A stretch of 64,000 nucleotides of DNA from Natronococcus amylolyticus DSM 10524 (lineage in GTDB: Archaea; Halobacteriota; Halobacteria; Halobacteriales; Natrialbaceae). Positions 36,070-44,937 of the stretch are shown piece by piece (position 1 is the first letter of the stretch; each line of letters opens with the position of its first letter). The stretch is from the NCBI RefSeq assembly GCF_000337675.1, contig NZ_AOIB01000014.1, positions 87,021-151,020 on the forward strand, in the 5' to 3' direction. The notes below the pieces were generated by a model, which saw nothing but the letters and a program-made list of their open reading frames with translations, was not told where the DNA came from and ran no database searches. The position numbers and the translations under genes are program-made.

Positions 36070-36873
36070 ATGGCCAGTCTCAGGGATCTCGGGCTCTCCG
36101 AGTACGAAGCTCGTGCGTATCGAGCACTGCTGAATACGGGCCCCACAACGGCCAAGGAGTTGTCGCGCGCGAGCGACGTGCCGATGGGGCGAATCTACGA
36201 CGTCCTCAACAGCATCGAACAGTACAACCTCGTCCGCAGTCAGACCGCGAGCCGGCCGAAGAAGTACGTCGCGGTCGAGCCCTCGACCGCGCTGGACCGC
36301 CTGCTCGAGGACAAGAAGCGCGAACTCGACGAGAAAGTCGACCAGTACGAGTCGATCGTCGACGACCTCGCCGACGAGCTCGACGCGGCCGACCCCGTCG
36401 AGGAGCAGTTCTGGACCGCCGCCGTCGGTCCCGAAGAGACGATCGACCTCCTGCTCGAGCGGCTGGCGGCTGCTGACGACCACATCGTGATGGTCGCCGC
36501 GGATCCGGTGCCCGAACGGGATATGCAGGCCGTCAGCGAGGACGTCCTGGCCCAGCTCGAGGACGCCCTGGATCGAGGGGTATCGGTCGATATCCTGATG
36601 ACCCGAAAGATGGTCGACTCGCTCTCGGCGAACGTCGGCGAGCGCTACCGGACAACGTTACAGAGCCGCGACGACTTCCACGTCCGAACGAACGACGACG
36701 TCACGGGATCGTTCAACATCATCGACGGCGTCGAGATCTGCATCCAGGTGCCGAATCCGCTGTCGTCGGGCGACGCGTTCGGCATGATCGACCTGAAGGA
36801 TCCGGAGTTCGCCGCGAACGTCCACGGGGAGTTCGCGCCGCGGTGGGAGGAAGCGGAGCCGCTCGTCTTCTAG
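36070..36873 (+). CDS. TrmB family transcriptional regulator
   Basis: The 267-residue protein has an N-terminal winged HTH ([43 protein letters not shown]), a short coiled coil ([23 protein letters not shown]) and a C-terminal TrmB regulatory domain (about residues 115-267, [17 protein letters not shown]). TrmB regulators in archaea typically sense sugars or metabolites; no sugar transporter is adjacent. The ATG at 36070 is selected because it begins the HTH. Its stop overlaps that of convergent mptA in a shared CTAG. Confidence 0.9.
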   Translation: MASLRDLGLSEYEARAYRALLNTGPTTAKELSRASDVPMGRIYDVLNSIEQYNLVRSQTASRPKKYVAVEPSTALDRLLEDKKRELDEKVDQYESIVDDLADELDAADPVEEQFWTAAVGPEETIDLLLERLAAADDHIVMVAADPVPERDMQAVSEDVLAQLEDALDRGVSVDILMTRKMVDSLSANVGERYRTTLQSRDDFHVRTNDDVTGSFNIIDGVEICIQVPNPLSSGDAFGMIDLKDPEFAANVHGEFAPRWEEAEPLVF

Positions 36874-37796
36874 TCGTCGACTTCCGATCGGAGCTGGTCC
36901 ATCTCGACGACGCGCTCGGCGTGGGCGTTGTGCTGGTGGATCGACTCGTCGTTCGATTGTTTCATCGTTACCACGGCGTCGTCCGGTAGCTGGTCGAACT
37001 CGTCGACGACGCCCTCGGCCATCGAGCGCACGCAGTCCTCGACGAACTTCGCGTCTGCGTGGGCTGCGTAGGTCATGTGATCCTCGTCGGGTCGCTTCGC
37101 CAGGTTGTAGATCCGGGCGCTCATCGAGTCCCGGGCGATGTCGATGACGTCGTTCAGATCGACCTCCGGGTCGCCGCCGGCTTCGACCGTCAGCGTCGCG
37201 TGGCCGCGCTGGGAGTGGCCGGGCTGTGGCACCTGCTCTAGGAACTCCGTGATCGTCTCCCCCTCGACGCCCAGGTCCTCGAGCGTCTGTTTCGCGCGCG
37301 CGGCGGACATCCCCTGCGAGCAGGGACAGACGGTCATACCGACGACTTTCGCGCCGATCTCCTCGCGGGTGCCGTCCTCGGTCGCCGTCGCCGACGCGAT
37401 GATGTCGACGGTGTGTTGGGTCTCGCGGTCACTGGCGGGGGTCTGCTCGCGGCGCATGAACTCGGCCTCCATCGAGACCTCCGCACGGGAGGTGTAGTCG
37501 TGTTTCCCGAGCAGGCGCTCGGCGACCTCGCCGCAGACCTCCTCGACGCGGTAGGCCTCGTCGCGGGTCGCGTCCTCTAAGATTTCGTCGATGACCTCCA
37601 TGTTGCGGCTCATGTCCGCGCCCTTGCGCCACGATGGGAGGTCGACGAAGACCTCGAACTCGGCCGTGAGCACGATCGGGCGCTTGTCTTCGCGGGCGAT
37701 CTTGACGAGTTTCTCGACGCCGGTGACGCCGACCTGGCTCAGGCCGACGGTGACGTCGGGCGAGGACGCCTGAACGTCCGGGAGCTGCTGACTCAT
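36870..37796 (-). CDS. mptA: GTP cyclohydrolase MptA (type IV, FolE2-like)
   Basis: The 308-residue protein has the COG1469 signatures: [15 protein letters not shown] near the start, [17 protein letters not shown] around residue 152 (metal-binding Cys) and [11 protein letters not shown]. It uses Fe(II) or similar metal to convert GTP to a cyclic dihydroneopterin phosphate. In haloarchaea this feeds folate-type pterins and 7-deazaguanine (archaeosine) synthesis. The length is as expected for the family. It is convergent with a TrmB regulator, ends touching in CTAG. The first of five 52-nt repeats lies 131 bp upstream. Confidence 0.94.
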   Translation of the reverse strand: MSQQLPDVQASSPDVTVGLSQVGVTGVEKLVKIAREDKRPIVLTAEFEVFVDLPSWRKGADMSRNMEVIDEILEDATRDEAYRVEEVCGEVAERLLGKHDYTSRAEVSMEAEFMRREQTPASDRETQHTVDIIASATATEDGTREEIGAKVVGMTVCPCSQGMSAARAKQTLEDLGVEGETITEFLEQVPQPGHSQRGHATLTVEAGGDPEVDLNDVIDIARDSMSARIYNLAKRPDEDHMTYAAHADAKFVEDCVRSMAEGVVDEFDQLPDDAVVTMKQSNDESIHQHNAHAERVVEMDQLRSEVDD

Positions 37797-37926
37797 TGCC
37801 CGTATTCAGGGTAGCGTGCGATTCAACCTTTCGGAAGCGGGGACGTTATCCGATCACACGGCGCTCCGACAGCGAGCGCTGCCGTTCGTCGGGAGTCGAT
37901 CGTGTCGCCGGGGCGGCTACGCCGAC

Positions 37927-37978
37927 CGTTCTTTAAGTGCCTCTGGCAACAAGGTAGAGATACGACGGGAAGTCGTCG
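37927..37978 (+). repeat. 52-nt repeat, copy R1
   Basis: This is copy 1 of a gap-free 52-nt family with a TTTAAGTG box at positions 6-13, a conserved ACAAGRT block and a small hairpin CGAC-GGGAA-GTCG at the end. The next copy starts 124 bp later. It is unrelated to the flanking reading frames. Confidence 0.85.
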
Positions 37979-38050
37979 TTCTCCGAGGACTCCAAATTCA
38001 TGGAGCCTCGCGTCCGCCGTCCAGCCGTTTCGAGGGAATCCTCGAGCGCT

Positions 38051-38102
38051 CGTCCTTTAAGTGGCTCTGGTCACAAGGTGGAGCTATGACGGGAAGTCGT
38101 CG
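38051..38102 (+). repeat. 52-nt repeat, copy R2
   Basis: This copy keeps TTTAAGTG and ACAAGGT. The hairpin arm is TGAC instead of CGAC, giving a T-G pair against GTCG, so pairing is conserved. It lies 85 bp upstream of the nucleotidyltransferase ATG. Confidence 0.85.
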
Positions 38103-38186
38103 ATTCTACGGTGTCCAACCCTACCACAGCCGCGCGTCTCGAGCGGACTCGAGATTCGAAGCGTCAGGGAGCAACGGACGGTAGCG

Positions 38187-39107
38187 ATGGCATCGGTCCC
38201 CCGCCACGTACGCGAGACGGTAGACCGACACCTAAACGAGATCGAACGCGTCCGGGAGGTATCGGTCGTTCTGGCGGTCGCCCGCGGGAGCCACGCCTGG
38301 GGCGCGGCGGGACCCGACAGCGACTACGACGTCGGCTTCGTCTACGCGCCGGCGGATCTCCGGCGGTACGCCCATCTCGGCGGCGTCGAGGCGGTGTGCC
38401 TCGAGGAGCGCGAAGAGTTCGAGTATCAGGGGTGGGACGTCCGCAAGTTCGCGGCGCTGCTCGCCGACTCGAACGACGGCGCGATCGACCTTCTCAGGAG
38501 CCCGATCCGGTACCGAACGCGCTACGATCCCGGCTCGCTTGCCGACTACGTCGAGCGGACGTACAACCCGATCGAGCTCTATCACGCCTGGCGCGGGATC
38601 GCGACGAACAACTACCGGAAGTACCTCTCCGAGCACCTGGTTCGGAACGACGACGAGATCTTCCCGATCCTCGAGCACCGCGAAGACGAGTACCTCGTCG
38701 AAACCGACGAGGGGACGACAATCGTCGCTACGGACGACGAGCGATTCACCGAGACGGGGACGCGGCCGACGGTCAAACGGAACCTGACCGTGATGCGCGC
38801 CGCGATGGCCGCGCGCTACCTGCGGGCGACCGGCGAGCGCGGCAATCACGAACTCCCGGCACTCGAGTTCGAGACCTTCCTCGAGACGCAGGCGCCCGCG
38901 GTGTTCGACGACGAACGGATCGAACGGGCCCGCGACCTGCTCGAGCGAAAGCGTGGCGGCGAGGGCGGTGTCCGGATCGGCGACGCCGTCGGTCGTGCGT
39001 TCGCCCACCCGCCGAAGCGCATCGATCCAGCCGTGCACGCTCGAGGTGGCCCCGATCGGGCACGGCTGAACGACGCCATCGACGAGCTGATCGCGGCGAG
39101 TCGGTAG
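38187..39107 (+). CDS. COG3541-like predicted nucleotidyltransferase
   Basis: The 306-residue protein has a pol-beta-type nucleotidyltransferase signature, VLAVARGSHAWGAAGPDSDYDVGFVY (residues about 28-53): GS followed by the two metal-binding Asp of DYD, then a helical C-terminal domain (TYNPIELYHAWRGIATNNYRKYL ... TVKRNLTVMRAAMAARYL). It matches the YcgL/COG3541 group, some members of which occur with RNA-repair genes. No RtcB, RtcA or Ro protein is nearby here. The start is set at MASVPRHV, as the longer frame runs into repeat R2. Five copies of a structured 52-nt repeat surround it. Confidence 0.85.
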   Translation: MASVPRHVRETVDRHLNEIERVREVSVVLAVARGSHAWGAAGPDSDYDVGFVYAPADLRRYAHLGGVEAVCLEEREEFEYQGWDVRKFAALLADSNDGAIDLLRSPIRYRTRYDPGSLADYVERTYNPIELYHAWRGIATNNYRKYLSEHLVRNDDEIFPILEHREDEYLVETDEGTTIVATDDERFTETGTRPTVKRNLTVMRAAMAARYLRATGERGNHELPALEFETFLETQAPAVFDDERIERARDLLERKRGGEGGVRIGDAVGRAFAHPPKRIDPAVHARGGPDRARLNDAIDELIAASR

Positions 39108-39118
39108 TGTGGGTCGCT

Positions 39119-39170
39119 TGTTCTTTAAGTGTCTCTGGCCACAAGATGAAGATACGACGGGAGGTCGTCG
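39119..39170 (+). repeat. 52-nt repeat, copy R3
   Basis: This copy begins 12 bp after the nucleotidyltransferase stop. It has TTTAAGTG, ACAAGAT and hairpin CGAC-GGGAG-GTCG. The 60 bp that follow are also partly shared with those after R4, so here the duplicated unit is about 110 bp. Confidence 0.85.
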
Positions 39171-39230
39171 CTTCTCACGTTCCTCGCTTCGGTAGCCACA
39201 CGTATCCGACGGAAATCCGACCGTGCCGGT

Positions 39231-39282
39231 CGCCTTTTAAGTGTCTCTGGCCACAAGATGAAGATACGACGGGAGATCGTCG
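39231..39282 (+). repeat. 52-nt repeat, copy R4
   Basis: This copy is nearly identical to R3, 112 bp downstream. One arm base of the hairpin is changed (GATCG), costing its loop-closing pair. Confidence 0.85.
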
Positions 39283-39340
39283 CTTCTCGTGTTCCCACCT
39301 CGGTAGCTATGGGTATCCGGTGAAAATCGGTAACACCGCT

Positions 39341-39392
39341 CGTTCTTTAAGTGCTTCTTGTCACAAGGTAGAGCTACGAAGGGCTTTTCGCG
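39341..39392 (+). repeat. 52-nt repeat, copy R5 (divergent hairpin)
   Basis: This copy starts 110 bp after R4. The TTTAAGTG and ACAAGGT parts are kept, while the hairpin has become CGAA-GGGCTT-TTCG: both arms changed and still paired. It ends about 95 bp before the RNA polymerase epsilon ATG. Confidence 0.8.
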
Positions 39393-39486
39393 GACGGGTT
39401 CCCGAGCCAAACCTCATCGAGCGGAGGCTCTCGGGTTCGGTGAAACGAGCAAGTCTTTTTCCGTCTCCCGGTCTGAGCGACACACG

Positions 39487-40260
39487 ATGCACGACGGTGT
39501 TGACTCCGGGCCAGCCCTCCAGCGGGAATCCGCCCCCGACGGCCTCGAGGAGGACCGTCGCCTCGAGACGCGTCCCGGTTCCGGGGCGCTCTCCCGGGCG
39601 GACGTCCAGCGCGACTCGACCGTCCGCCAGTGGGGCGTCGTCACCCCGAGCGCGACCGTCATCGGGCGTGCGGATTCGCCCGAGGCGGATCTCCCCGAGA
39701 GCGTTCGACGGCTCCACGACGAACAGCACGGCGCGACGCCGGGGTACAGCGAGCGCGCCCACAGGCTCGACCGACTGCGAACGACCCAGGCGCTGTGTAA
39801 CGCCCTCGATCTCACACCCTGGCAGCGGGATCTCGCACTCGGCGTGATGGACGAGATCGACCTCACCGAGTTCGGCAGCCAGCGGGCGATCCCCAAGGTC
39901 GCTCTCGTGGTGATCCGCCACGTCGTCGACGTCGATCGACGGGCGTACTTCGGGCTCGACGAGGTCGACGTCTCCGCGCTCTCTCCCGATCGGATGGACG
40001 AACTGTTCGGTCAGTACCGGGCCCACGACATCACCGACGAGGAGACGTTCAAGCGCCTCGCTGCCGATCACGGACTCGATACGACGAGCCTGAACCGCCT
40101 CCGGCGCGTGCTGAAGGCCCAGCTCGAGGACGAGCTGCCAGCCTACGGGCGCAACCCCTACCGGGATCCGAACCTGCCGAGCCTCGAGGATCGAGCCGAC
40201 GAGGAATCGGTGGAGACGACCGAAAGCGAGACGACCGACGATCCGGACGCCACCGAGTAG
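39487..40260 (+). CDS. Haloarchaeal DNA-directed RNA polymerase subunit epsilon
   Basis: The 257-residue protein contains the blocks I associate with the haloarchaeal epsilon subunit: RQWGVVTPSATVIGR (about 49-63), LRRLHDEQHG-like segment, LDRLRTTQALCNALDLTPWQRDLALGVMDEIDLTEFGSQRAI (about 95-136) and a long acidic C-terminal tail (ETTESETTDDPDATE). It was assigned to RNA polymerase from Halobacterium preparations, and its exact role is not known. The ATG at 39487 is preferred because the upstream frame runs through repeat R5. A CTTTTTCC stretch about 30 bp upstream is a possible promoter. Confidence 0.78.
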   Translation: MHDGVDSGPALQRESAPDGLEEDRRLETRPGSGALSRADVQRDSTVRQWGVVTPSATVIGRADSPEADLPESVRRLHDEQHGATPGYSERAHRLDRLRTTQALCNALDLTPWQRDLALGVMDEIDLTEFGSQRAIPKVALVVIRHVVDVDRRAYFGLDEVDVSALSPDRMDELFGQYRAHDITDEETFKRLAADHGLDTTSLNRLRRVLKAQLEDELPAYGRNPYRDPNLPSLEDRADEESVETTESETTDDPDATE

Positions 40261-40322
40261 GTTCGGCCCGCGTCGCCCGTCCGGAGCCGTCGCCTTTTCC
40301 GTCACGAGGGCCTATCGCGACC

Positions 40323-40955
40323 ATGTCAGCGACGAACGGCGCCGATCGACTCACGATCTACGCCGACTACGTCTGTCCGTTCTGTTACCTCGGCAAGCAG
40401 TCCCTCGAGCAGTACCGCGAGCGACGAGAGGAACCGCTCGAGGTCGAGTGGCACCCGTTCGACCTGCGGCGGGACAAGCGCCGGGAAGACGGCTCGATCG
40501 ACCACTCGGTCGACGAGGGAAAGGACGACGACTACTTCGAGCAGGCCCGGGAGAACGTCCGTCGGCTCCAGGCGGAGTACGACGTCGAGATGAGCCAGGC
40601 GCTCGCGATCGAGGTCGACTCGCTGCCGGCACAGCAGGCCTCGTGGTACGTCTTTCAGCACTACCCCGACGAGTGGCCCGCGTTCGACGCGACGATCTAC
40701 GAGGCGCTCTGGCAGGCAGAACGGGACATCGGCGATCCCGACGTGCTGGTCTCGCTCGCGGCGGATACCGGCCTCCCCGCCAACGAGATCCGCGACGCGA
40801 TCGAGGACGACGGGCTCCGAGCGGAGCTCGAGAACCTGTTCACCGACGCCCACCAGCGGGGGATCACCGGGGTCCCGACGTTCGTCCACGATGGGTACGC
40901 CGCCCGCGGTGCGGTCCCGCCGGCACAGCTCGAGCGTCTGCTCGAAGGCGAGTGA
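40323..40955 (+). CDS. DsbA family oxidoreductase (FrnE-like)
   Basis: The 210-residue thioredoxin-fold protein has a CPFC active site near residue 18 (YADYVCPFCYLGKQSLEQY), the FrnE-type helical insert and the C-terminal TDAHQRGITGVPTFVHDGYAARGA with the cis-Pro. It lacks a signal peptide, so it should act on cytosolic disulfides or glutathione-like thiols. The stop codon directly abuts the stop of the convergent NAD kinase gene with no base between them. Confidence 0.9.
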   Translation: MSATNGADRLTIYADYVCPFCYLGKQSLEQYRERREEPLEVEWHPFDLRRDKRREDGSIDHSVDEGKDDDYFEQARENVRRLQAEYDVEMSQALAIEVDSLPAQQASWYVFQHYPDEWPAFDATIYEALWQAERDIGDPDVLVSLAADTGLPANEIRDAIEDDGLRAELENLFTDAHQRGITGVPTFVHDGYAARGAVPPAQLERLLEGE

Positions 40956-41783
40956 TCACTCGAGCTTCTCGAGGGCTTCGAAGAAGTCGGCCTGAGGTCC
41001 GGCGAGCGTGACCGGATCGTCCGCGACCGAGACGTCGACGGTCGCCGGGGGCTCGAGTTCGCGTCTGTTCCGCCCGTCGCTGATCGCGTACGCGGTCTCG
41101 GCCTCCGAGACGGCGAGCGTGATCTCCGCACCGCGGTCGACGACCAGCGGAGGCATCGCGTCGCTCGCGGCCATCTGCGTAACCACCAGGGTATCGCCGT
41201 CGGGATGGACGAGCGGTCCGCCCTCCCCGAGGTTGTACGCCGTCGATCCCGTCGGCGTCGCGACGAGGACGCCGTCGGCGTGGCTCTTCGCGTACCGGTC
41301 GCCGTCGACGCGGATCTCGATCGTCGCGCCGCCGCCGTGACCCCGCCGCGGTCCGTGGACGACGACCTCGTTGAGCGCCGGCTCGAGGGTCCACCCCTCG
41401 CCGTCGGCCCGGAGTCGATCGAGTTCTCGACCGTCGACGGCACCCGTCCGCCGGAGTGTTTCGACGGCGTCGGCGACGGCGGCGACGGCCTCGTCGGGAG
41501 AAACGGCGTTGAGAAATCCCACCTCGCCGAGGTTGACTCCGAGGATCGGCGTCCTGCCGACCTCGCGGGCGACGAACAGCAGCGTTCCGTCGCCGCCGAT
41601 GCTCACGACGAGGTCCCGGTCGGCCATCGATCCGACCGGAACGCCGTCCTCGCCGACCGCGGCGCTCGTCGCGTCGTCGACGACGGTGGAAACGCCGTCC
41701 TCGAGGGTATCGACGAGCGTCGTGGCGAGAGTCTGTGCCCGCTCGTTGTCCCGCTGGGCGACGATTCCGACGGCGACGTTCAT
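40956..41783 (-). CDS. NAD kinase
   Basis: The 275-residue protein has the NAD kinase GGDGT motif (VVSIGGDGTLLFVAREVG, about residues 60-77), LGVNLGEVGFLNAV and the NE/D and GSTAY motifs (LNEVVVHG, ATPTGSTAYNLGEGGP). It phosphorylates NAD to NADP. Of the two start options the ATG at 41783 (MNVAVGIVAQRDN) gives the standard length. It stands alone, convergent with the DsbA-like gene. Confidence 0.94.
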   Translation of the reverse strand: MNVAVGIVAQRDNERAQTLATTLVDTLEDGVSTVVDDATSAAVGEDGVPVGSMADRDLVVSIGGDGTLLFVAREVGRTPILGVNLGEVGFLNAVSPDEAVAAVADAVETLRRTGAVDGRELDRLRADGEGWTLEPALNEVVVHGPRRGHGGGATIEIRVDGDRYAKSHADGVLVATPTGSTAYNLGEGGPLVHPDGDTLVVTQMAASDAMPPLVVDRGAEITLAVSEAETAYAISDGRNRRELEPPATVDVSVADDPVTLAGPQADFFEALEKLE

Positions 41784-41903
41784 CGTCACCGTATAGCTGC
41801 CCGCGGACAAAAAGGCCACCCGTCTCACTTCGGTCCGTGCGCCGGGGTATGCAATGTGATCGCAGCCCATAGTTTCTTTTTCGGGCGTCCGTTAGCTGCG
41901 GAT

Positions 41904-42149
41904 ATGGCCGAACGAACGACCAGCGACGAGGTAATGAGCCGAAGCGAACTCGCGACGTACCTCTCGGAACTCTCCCATCGGTTCGAGGACAGTGAGGACG
42001 GCGTCGACGTCCCGGTCGGGAACAAGACCGTCTCCCTCGGCCGCTCGGACGACGTATCCGTCTCGGTCGACGTCGTCGAGCGCTCGTCCAGACTCCGCGG
42101 GAACCGCGAGACGGTGACAGTGACGATGAGCTGGAAGCCCGAGTCGTAA
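41904..42149 (+). CDS. Amphi-Trp domain-containing protein
   Basis: The 81-residue protein is nearly all one amphi-Trp-type domain: SRSELATYLSELSHRFEDS, then strand blocks DVSVSVDVVERSS and ETVTVTMSWKPES with the terminal Trp. Such proteins are small, common in haloarchaea, and of unknown function. A T-rich run about 30 bp upstream is the probable promoter. Confidence 0.8.
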   Translation: MAERTTSDEVMSRSELATYLSELSHRFEDSEDGVDVPVGNKTVSLGRSDDVSVSVDVVERSSRLRGNRETVTVTMSWKPES

Positions 42150-42269
42150 CGATCGCGGAACAACCGGTGTCGATCCCGTGATGGGCCGGTAGAGATGTCG
42201 ACGCCGTCGGGAGAGCTCCGGCCACAGCAACGGGTAGATTGATACGGTAGCTCTCACAACTGATCGGAA

Positions 42270-43664
42270 ATGCGTCGTTCGCACGCGGTTGCAGTCGCCC
42301 TCGTCGTCGTCGCGGTGCTGTTTATCGGCGGCCCGTCGCTGCTGTTTGCCGACTCAGTGGACGAGCAGGTGACCGAGGATACCCAGGAGACGCCGGAGCT
42401 CGTCTCCCTCGAGGACTCCGAGAGCGAGTTCTGGCGGTTCCTGAGTCCCGAGGAGGAGTTCCACGAACGAAGCCCGATCAACGTCATCGTCCGCGGTGAA
42501 AGCGAGGACGTCCTGCGGGCGATGAGCGAGCAGGGCGACGGCGACTGGGAGGAGATCGAAGCGGTCGAGGAGGAGGTCGAAGAGGATGCCGAGGACGGTC
42601 CCGGGAACGGGACGGTCCTCGAGAACAACACCGTCCTCGAGAACACGACGGTGCTCGAGGAACACCACCGCCACGCGACGGGCATCGCGTGGGGTGAAGC
42701 CGATGGGACCACCCGCTACGCCTGGGTCGACCCCGGCGAGGGCGAGGACGGCTACTGGGCCACCGAGTCGCTCCAGCTCGAGGAGGGGGACTACTACGGC
42801 CAGCGCTACCACATCCGGCTCTACGAGAGTCCGAACGCCGACGACGAGTGGATCGCCATGCAGGCCCACACCGAGCACTTCGACTGGTTCACGCTTCGCC
42901 ACCGCGTCGACGGCGTCGAAGCCGCCCAGACGAAAGTCGAGCAGGACTTCATGAATCTCCCCGGCGTCGACGCCGAGACGGACGTTCGTCGGATCCACAT
43001 CGACAACGCCGGTCCCTCCGACGCCGACGGCTGGACGACCGTCGTCGACCTGACGTCGATGGTCGTCCTTCCCGCCGGCGTCGGTCTCGCGGCGGGCCAT
43101 CGCTACCGGCGCTCGGCCGCGGAGAGCGTCGGGAAGGAGCGACCGCGTCCCGCCGAGGAGGGCGCCCCCGAGCGCGGCCTGACTGACGTCGATCGACAGC
43201 GACTCGCGGCCGCCTACGACCGCCTCGAGGCGGGCCACCTCGTGCTCGTCTTCGCCATCCTCGCGCTGTTTCTGGGGGTTCGGATGGGCGGGCTCCTGCT
43301 CGAGCGACGGGCGAGCTTCCTCACGCCACACATGATCGCGGCGCTGCTGTACCCGGTGATCGCGGTCGGAATTCCCGTCGCGACGTACCTGATCGCACGC
43401 GGGCTCACCAGCCGGCTCGACGCCGCGATCGCCGCCGCCGGTTCGCTGTCGCTCGCGATCTGGCTCGACTACGGACTGCTCGGCGTCGACGTTATCCGGC
43501 TCGACGTCGTGCTCCAGCGGAGCCTCGTCGTCATCGCGCTCGGGCTGATCGCCGCCGGCGCGGCGAAACGCGCGACTCGAGAGAGCCGATTCAACGACCT
43601 GCTGCTCGCCGGCGTCGCGATGTGGGTGCTGGTCCTGGTCGGAACGCTGTTCGGCTACCTCTGA
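42270..43664 (+). CDS. Membrane protein with an LssY-C-like extracellular domain
   Basis: The 464-residue protein starts with a membrane anchor (residues 5-27). A large extracytoplasmic region follows (about 28-265; ERSPINVIVRGESEDVLRAMSEQGDGDW, and HIRLYESPNADDEWIAMQAHTEHFDWFTLRHRVDG), which resembles the LssY C-terminal domain. About five membrane helices then run from 270 to 460. A stretch near residue 110 repeats VLENNTVLENTTVLEE and carries N-linked sequons. Function is unknown; an envelope role is inferred from topology alone. Confidence 0.75.
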   Translation: MRRSHAVAVALVVVAVLFIGGPSLLFADSVDEQVTEDTQETPELVSLEDSESEFWRFLSPEEEFHERSPINVIVRGESEDVLRAMSEQGDGDWEEIEAVEEEVEEDAEDGPGNGTVLENNTVLENTTVLEEHHRHATGIAWGEADGTTRYAWVDPGEGEDGYWATESLQLEEGDYYGQRYHIRLYESPNADDEWIAMQAHTEHFDWFTLRHRVDGVEAAQTKVEQDFMNLPGVDAETDVRRIHIDNAGPSDADGWTTVVDLTSMVVLPAGVGLAAGHRYRRSAAESVGKERPRPAEEGAPERGLTDVDRQRLAAAYDRLEAGHLVLVFAILALFLGVRMGGLLLERRASFLTPHMIAALLYPVIAVGIPVATYLIARGLTSRLDAAIAAAGSLSLAIWLDYGLLGVDVIRLDVVLQRSLVVIALGLIAAGAAKRATRESRFNDLLLAGVAMWVLVLVGTLFGYL

Positions 43665-43746
43665 GGAACAAGCCAGCAAACTCCTTCCAAGCCGGGATCG
43701 CACCTGCGTGCAGTCCGCATACGGAACTCGCCGCCGTACCCGTAGT

Positions 43747-43917
43747 ATGGCGATCTGTCCACACTGCGACGACGAACTGGAACTCGAGGTCGAGCCGGAT
43801 ACGGTGACGGTCCACGAGGGCGAAGCGAGTCGGACGATCGAACCCGACGTGTTCACGTGTTACTCGTGTGATGCGGTGCTGTTCGCGACGGTGAGCCGGG
43901 AACTCGCCGGTGACTGA
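43747..43917 (+). CDS. Small zinc-ribbon protein
   Basis: The 56-residue protein has two CxxC pairs (MAICPHCDDE and FTCYSCDAVLF) with acidic strands between, a complete one-zinc ribbon. It is too short for enzymatic function and probably binds a partner protein or nucleic acid. It lies 9 bp before the convergent tRNA-Gly gene. Confidence 0.8.
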   Translation: MAICPHCDDELELEVEPDTVTVHEGEASRTIEPDVFTCYSCDAVLFATVSRELAGD

Positions 43918-43926
43918 CTCGAGAAC

Positions 43927-43997
43927 TGCGTCGGCCGGGAATTGAACCCGGGCTATGAGCTTGGGAAGCTCATGTCCTACCACTAGACCACCGACGC
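43927..43997 (-). tRNA. tRNA-Gly (CCC anticodon)
   Basis: The 71-nt gene has an acceptor stem GCGTCGG/CCGACGC and discriminator A. The anticodon loop TTCCCAA gives CCC, with stem TGAGC/GCTCA. The T arm CCGGG-TTCAATT-CCCGG is perfect. CCA is not encoded. Confidence 0.96.
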
Positions 43998-44142
43998 TCG
44001 TTCGCTCGCGGCAGTTGGCCGTAATCATCGATCGTACTTCAACATAGCGTTCTGCTACGGCCCGCGGCCGAAAACTGACCGATTGTCCACGTTGTACCGT
44101 TTGGGGGAGCCTATTAGGGCAGTCCCTCCGTACTACCGGTCG

Positions 44143-44937
44143 ATGCTCGAGCTTCACTTTTCGGACGCGGAGCTGGACGAACGACACGATCACATCACGA
44201 ACTTCGTTCGCGAACAGGTCGACGCAGCGGGTGCCGAGGGGGCCGTTCTCGGCCTCTCGGGCGGCATCGACAGCACGCTCGTCGCACACCTCGCAGTCGA
44301 CGCGCTCGGCGCCGAAAACGTTCACGGGCTCGTGCTTCCCGCGCGGGTCAGCGGCGACGACAACATGGGCGACGCCGAACGCGTCGCCCGTGATCTCGAG
44401 ATAAGCTACGACGTGATCGAGATCGAGCCGATCGTCGAGTCGCTGCTCGAGGCCTACCCCGAAGCCGAGGGCGACCAGATGGCGGTCGGCAACGCTCGAG
44501 CGCGCGTTCGGGGAGTCCTCAACTACCTCGTTGCGAACCACGAGAGTCGGCTCGTGCTCGGAACGGGGAACCGAAGCGAGGGCGCCGTCGGCTACTTCAC
44601 CAAGTACGGCGACGGCGCCGTCGACTGTCATCCGATCGGGAACCTCTACAAGGCACAGGTCCGCCAGCTCGCCCGCCACGTCGGCGTGCCGGAGGACCTC
44701 GCGGCCAAGCCCGCCACCGCCGAGCTCTGGGAGGACCAGACCGACGAGGACGAGATGGGCATGGACTACGAGACGCTCGACTCGATCCTGGTCACGCACA
44801 TCGACGGTCCGCTGTCGGCTGGCGTGGCCGCTCGAGAGCTCGGCGTCGAGGTCGAAACCATCGAGAAGGTTCGGCGGATGTACGAACAGAGCATGCACAA
44901 GCGCCGGGTGCCGCCGTCACCCGATCCCCTCGAGTAG
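44143..44937 (+). CDS. nadE: NAD+ synthetase (ammonia type)
   Basis: The 264-residue protein has the PP-loop LGLSGGIDSTLVAHLA near residue 40 and NadE-specific blocks LVLGTGNRSEGAVGYFTKYGDGAVDCHPIGNLYKAQVRQLARHVGVP and DQTDEDEMGMDYETLD. It amidates nicotinate adenine dinucleotide using ammonia, because no glutaminase domain is fused. The ATG at 44143 begins the family N-terminus; an in-frame TTG 60 bp upstream is unlikely. CCTATTAG about 20 bp upstream is a TATA-like element. Its stop abuts the convergent GNAT gene. Confidence 0.95.
   Translation: MLELHFSDAELDERHDHITNFVREQVDAAGAEGAVLGLSGGIDSTLVAHLAVDALGAENVHGLVLPARVSGDDNMGDAERVARDLEISYDVIEIEPIVESLLEAYPEAEGDQMAVGNARARVRGVLNYLVANHESRLVLGTGNRSEGAVGYFTKYGDGAVDCHPIGNLYKAQVRQLARHVGVPEDLAAKPATAELWEDQTDEDEMGMDYETLDSILVTHIDGPLSAGVAARELGVEVETIEKVRRMYEQSMHKRRVPPSPDPLE

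Noticed and set aside
37927..39392. Possible CRISPR array formed by the 52-nt repeats
   Set aside because: Repeats are diverged, the largest gap contains a whole gene, inter-repeat sequences are partly alike, and no cas gene is present.
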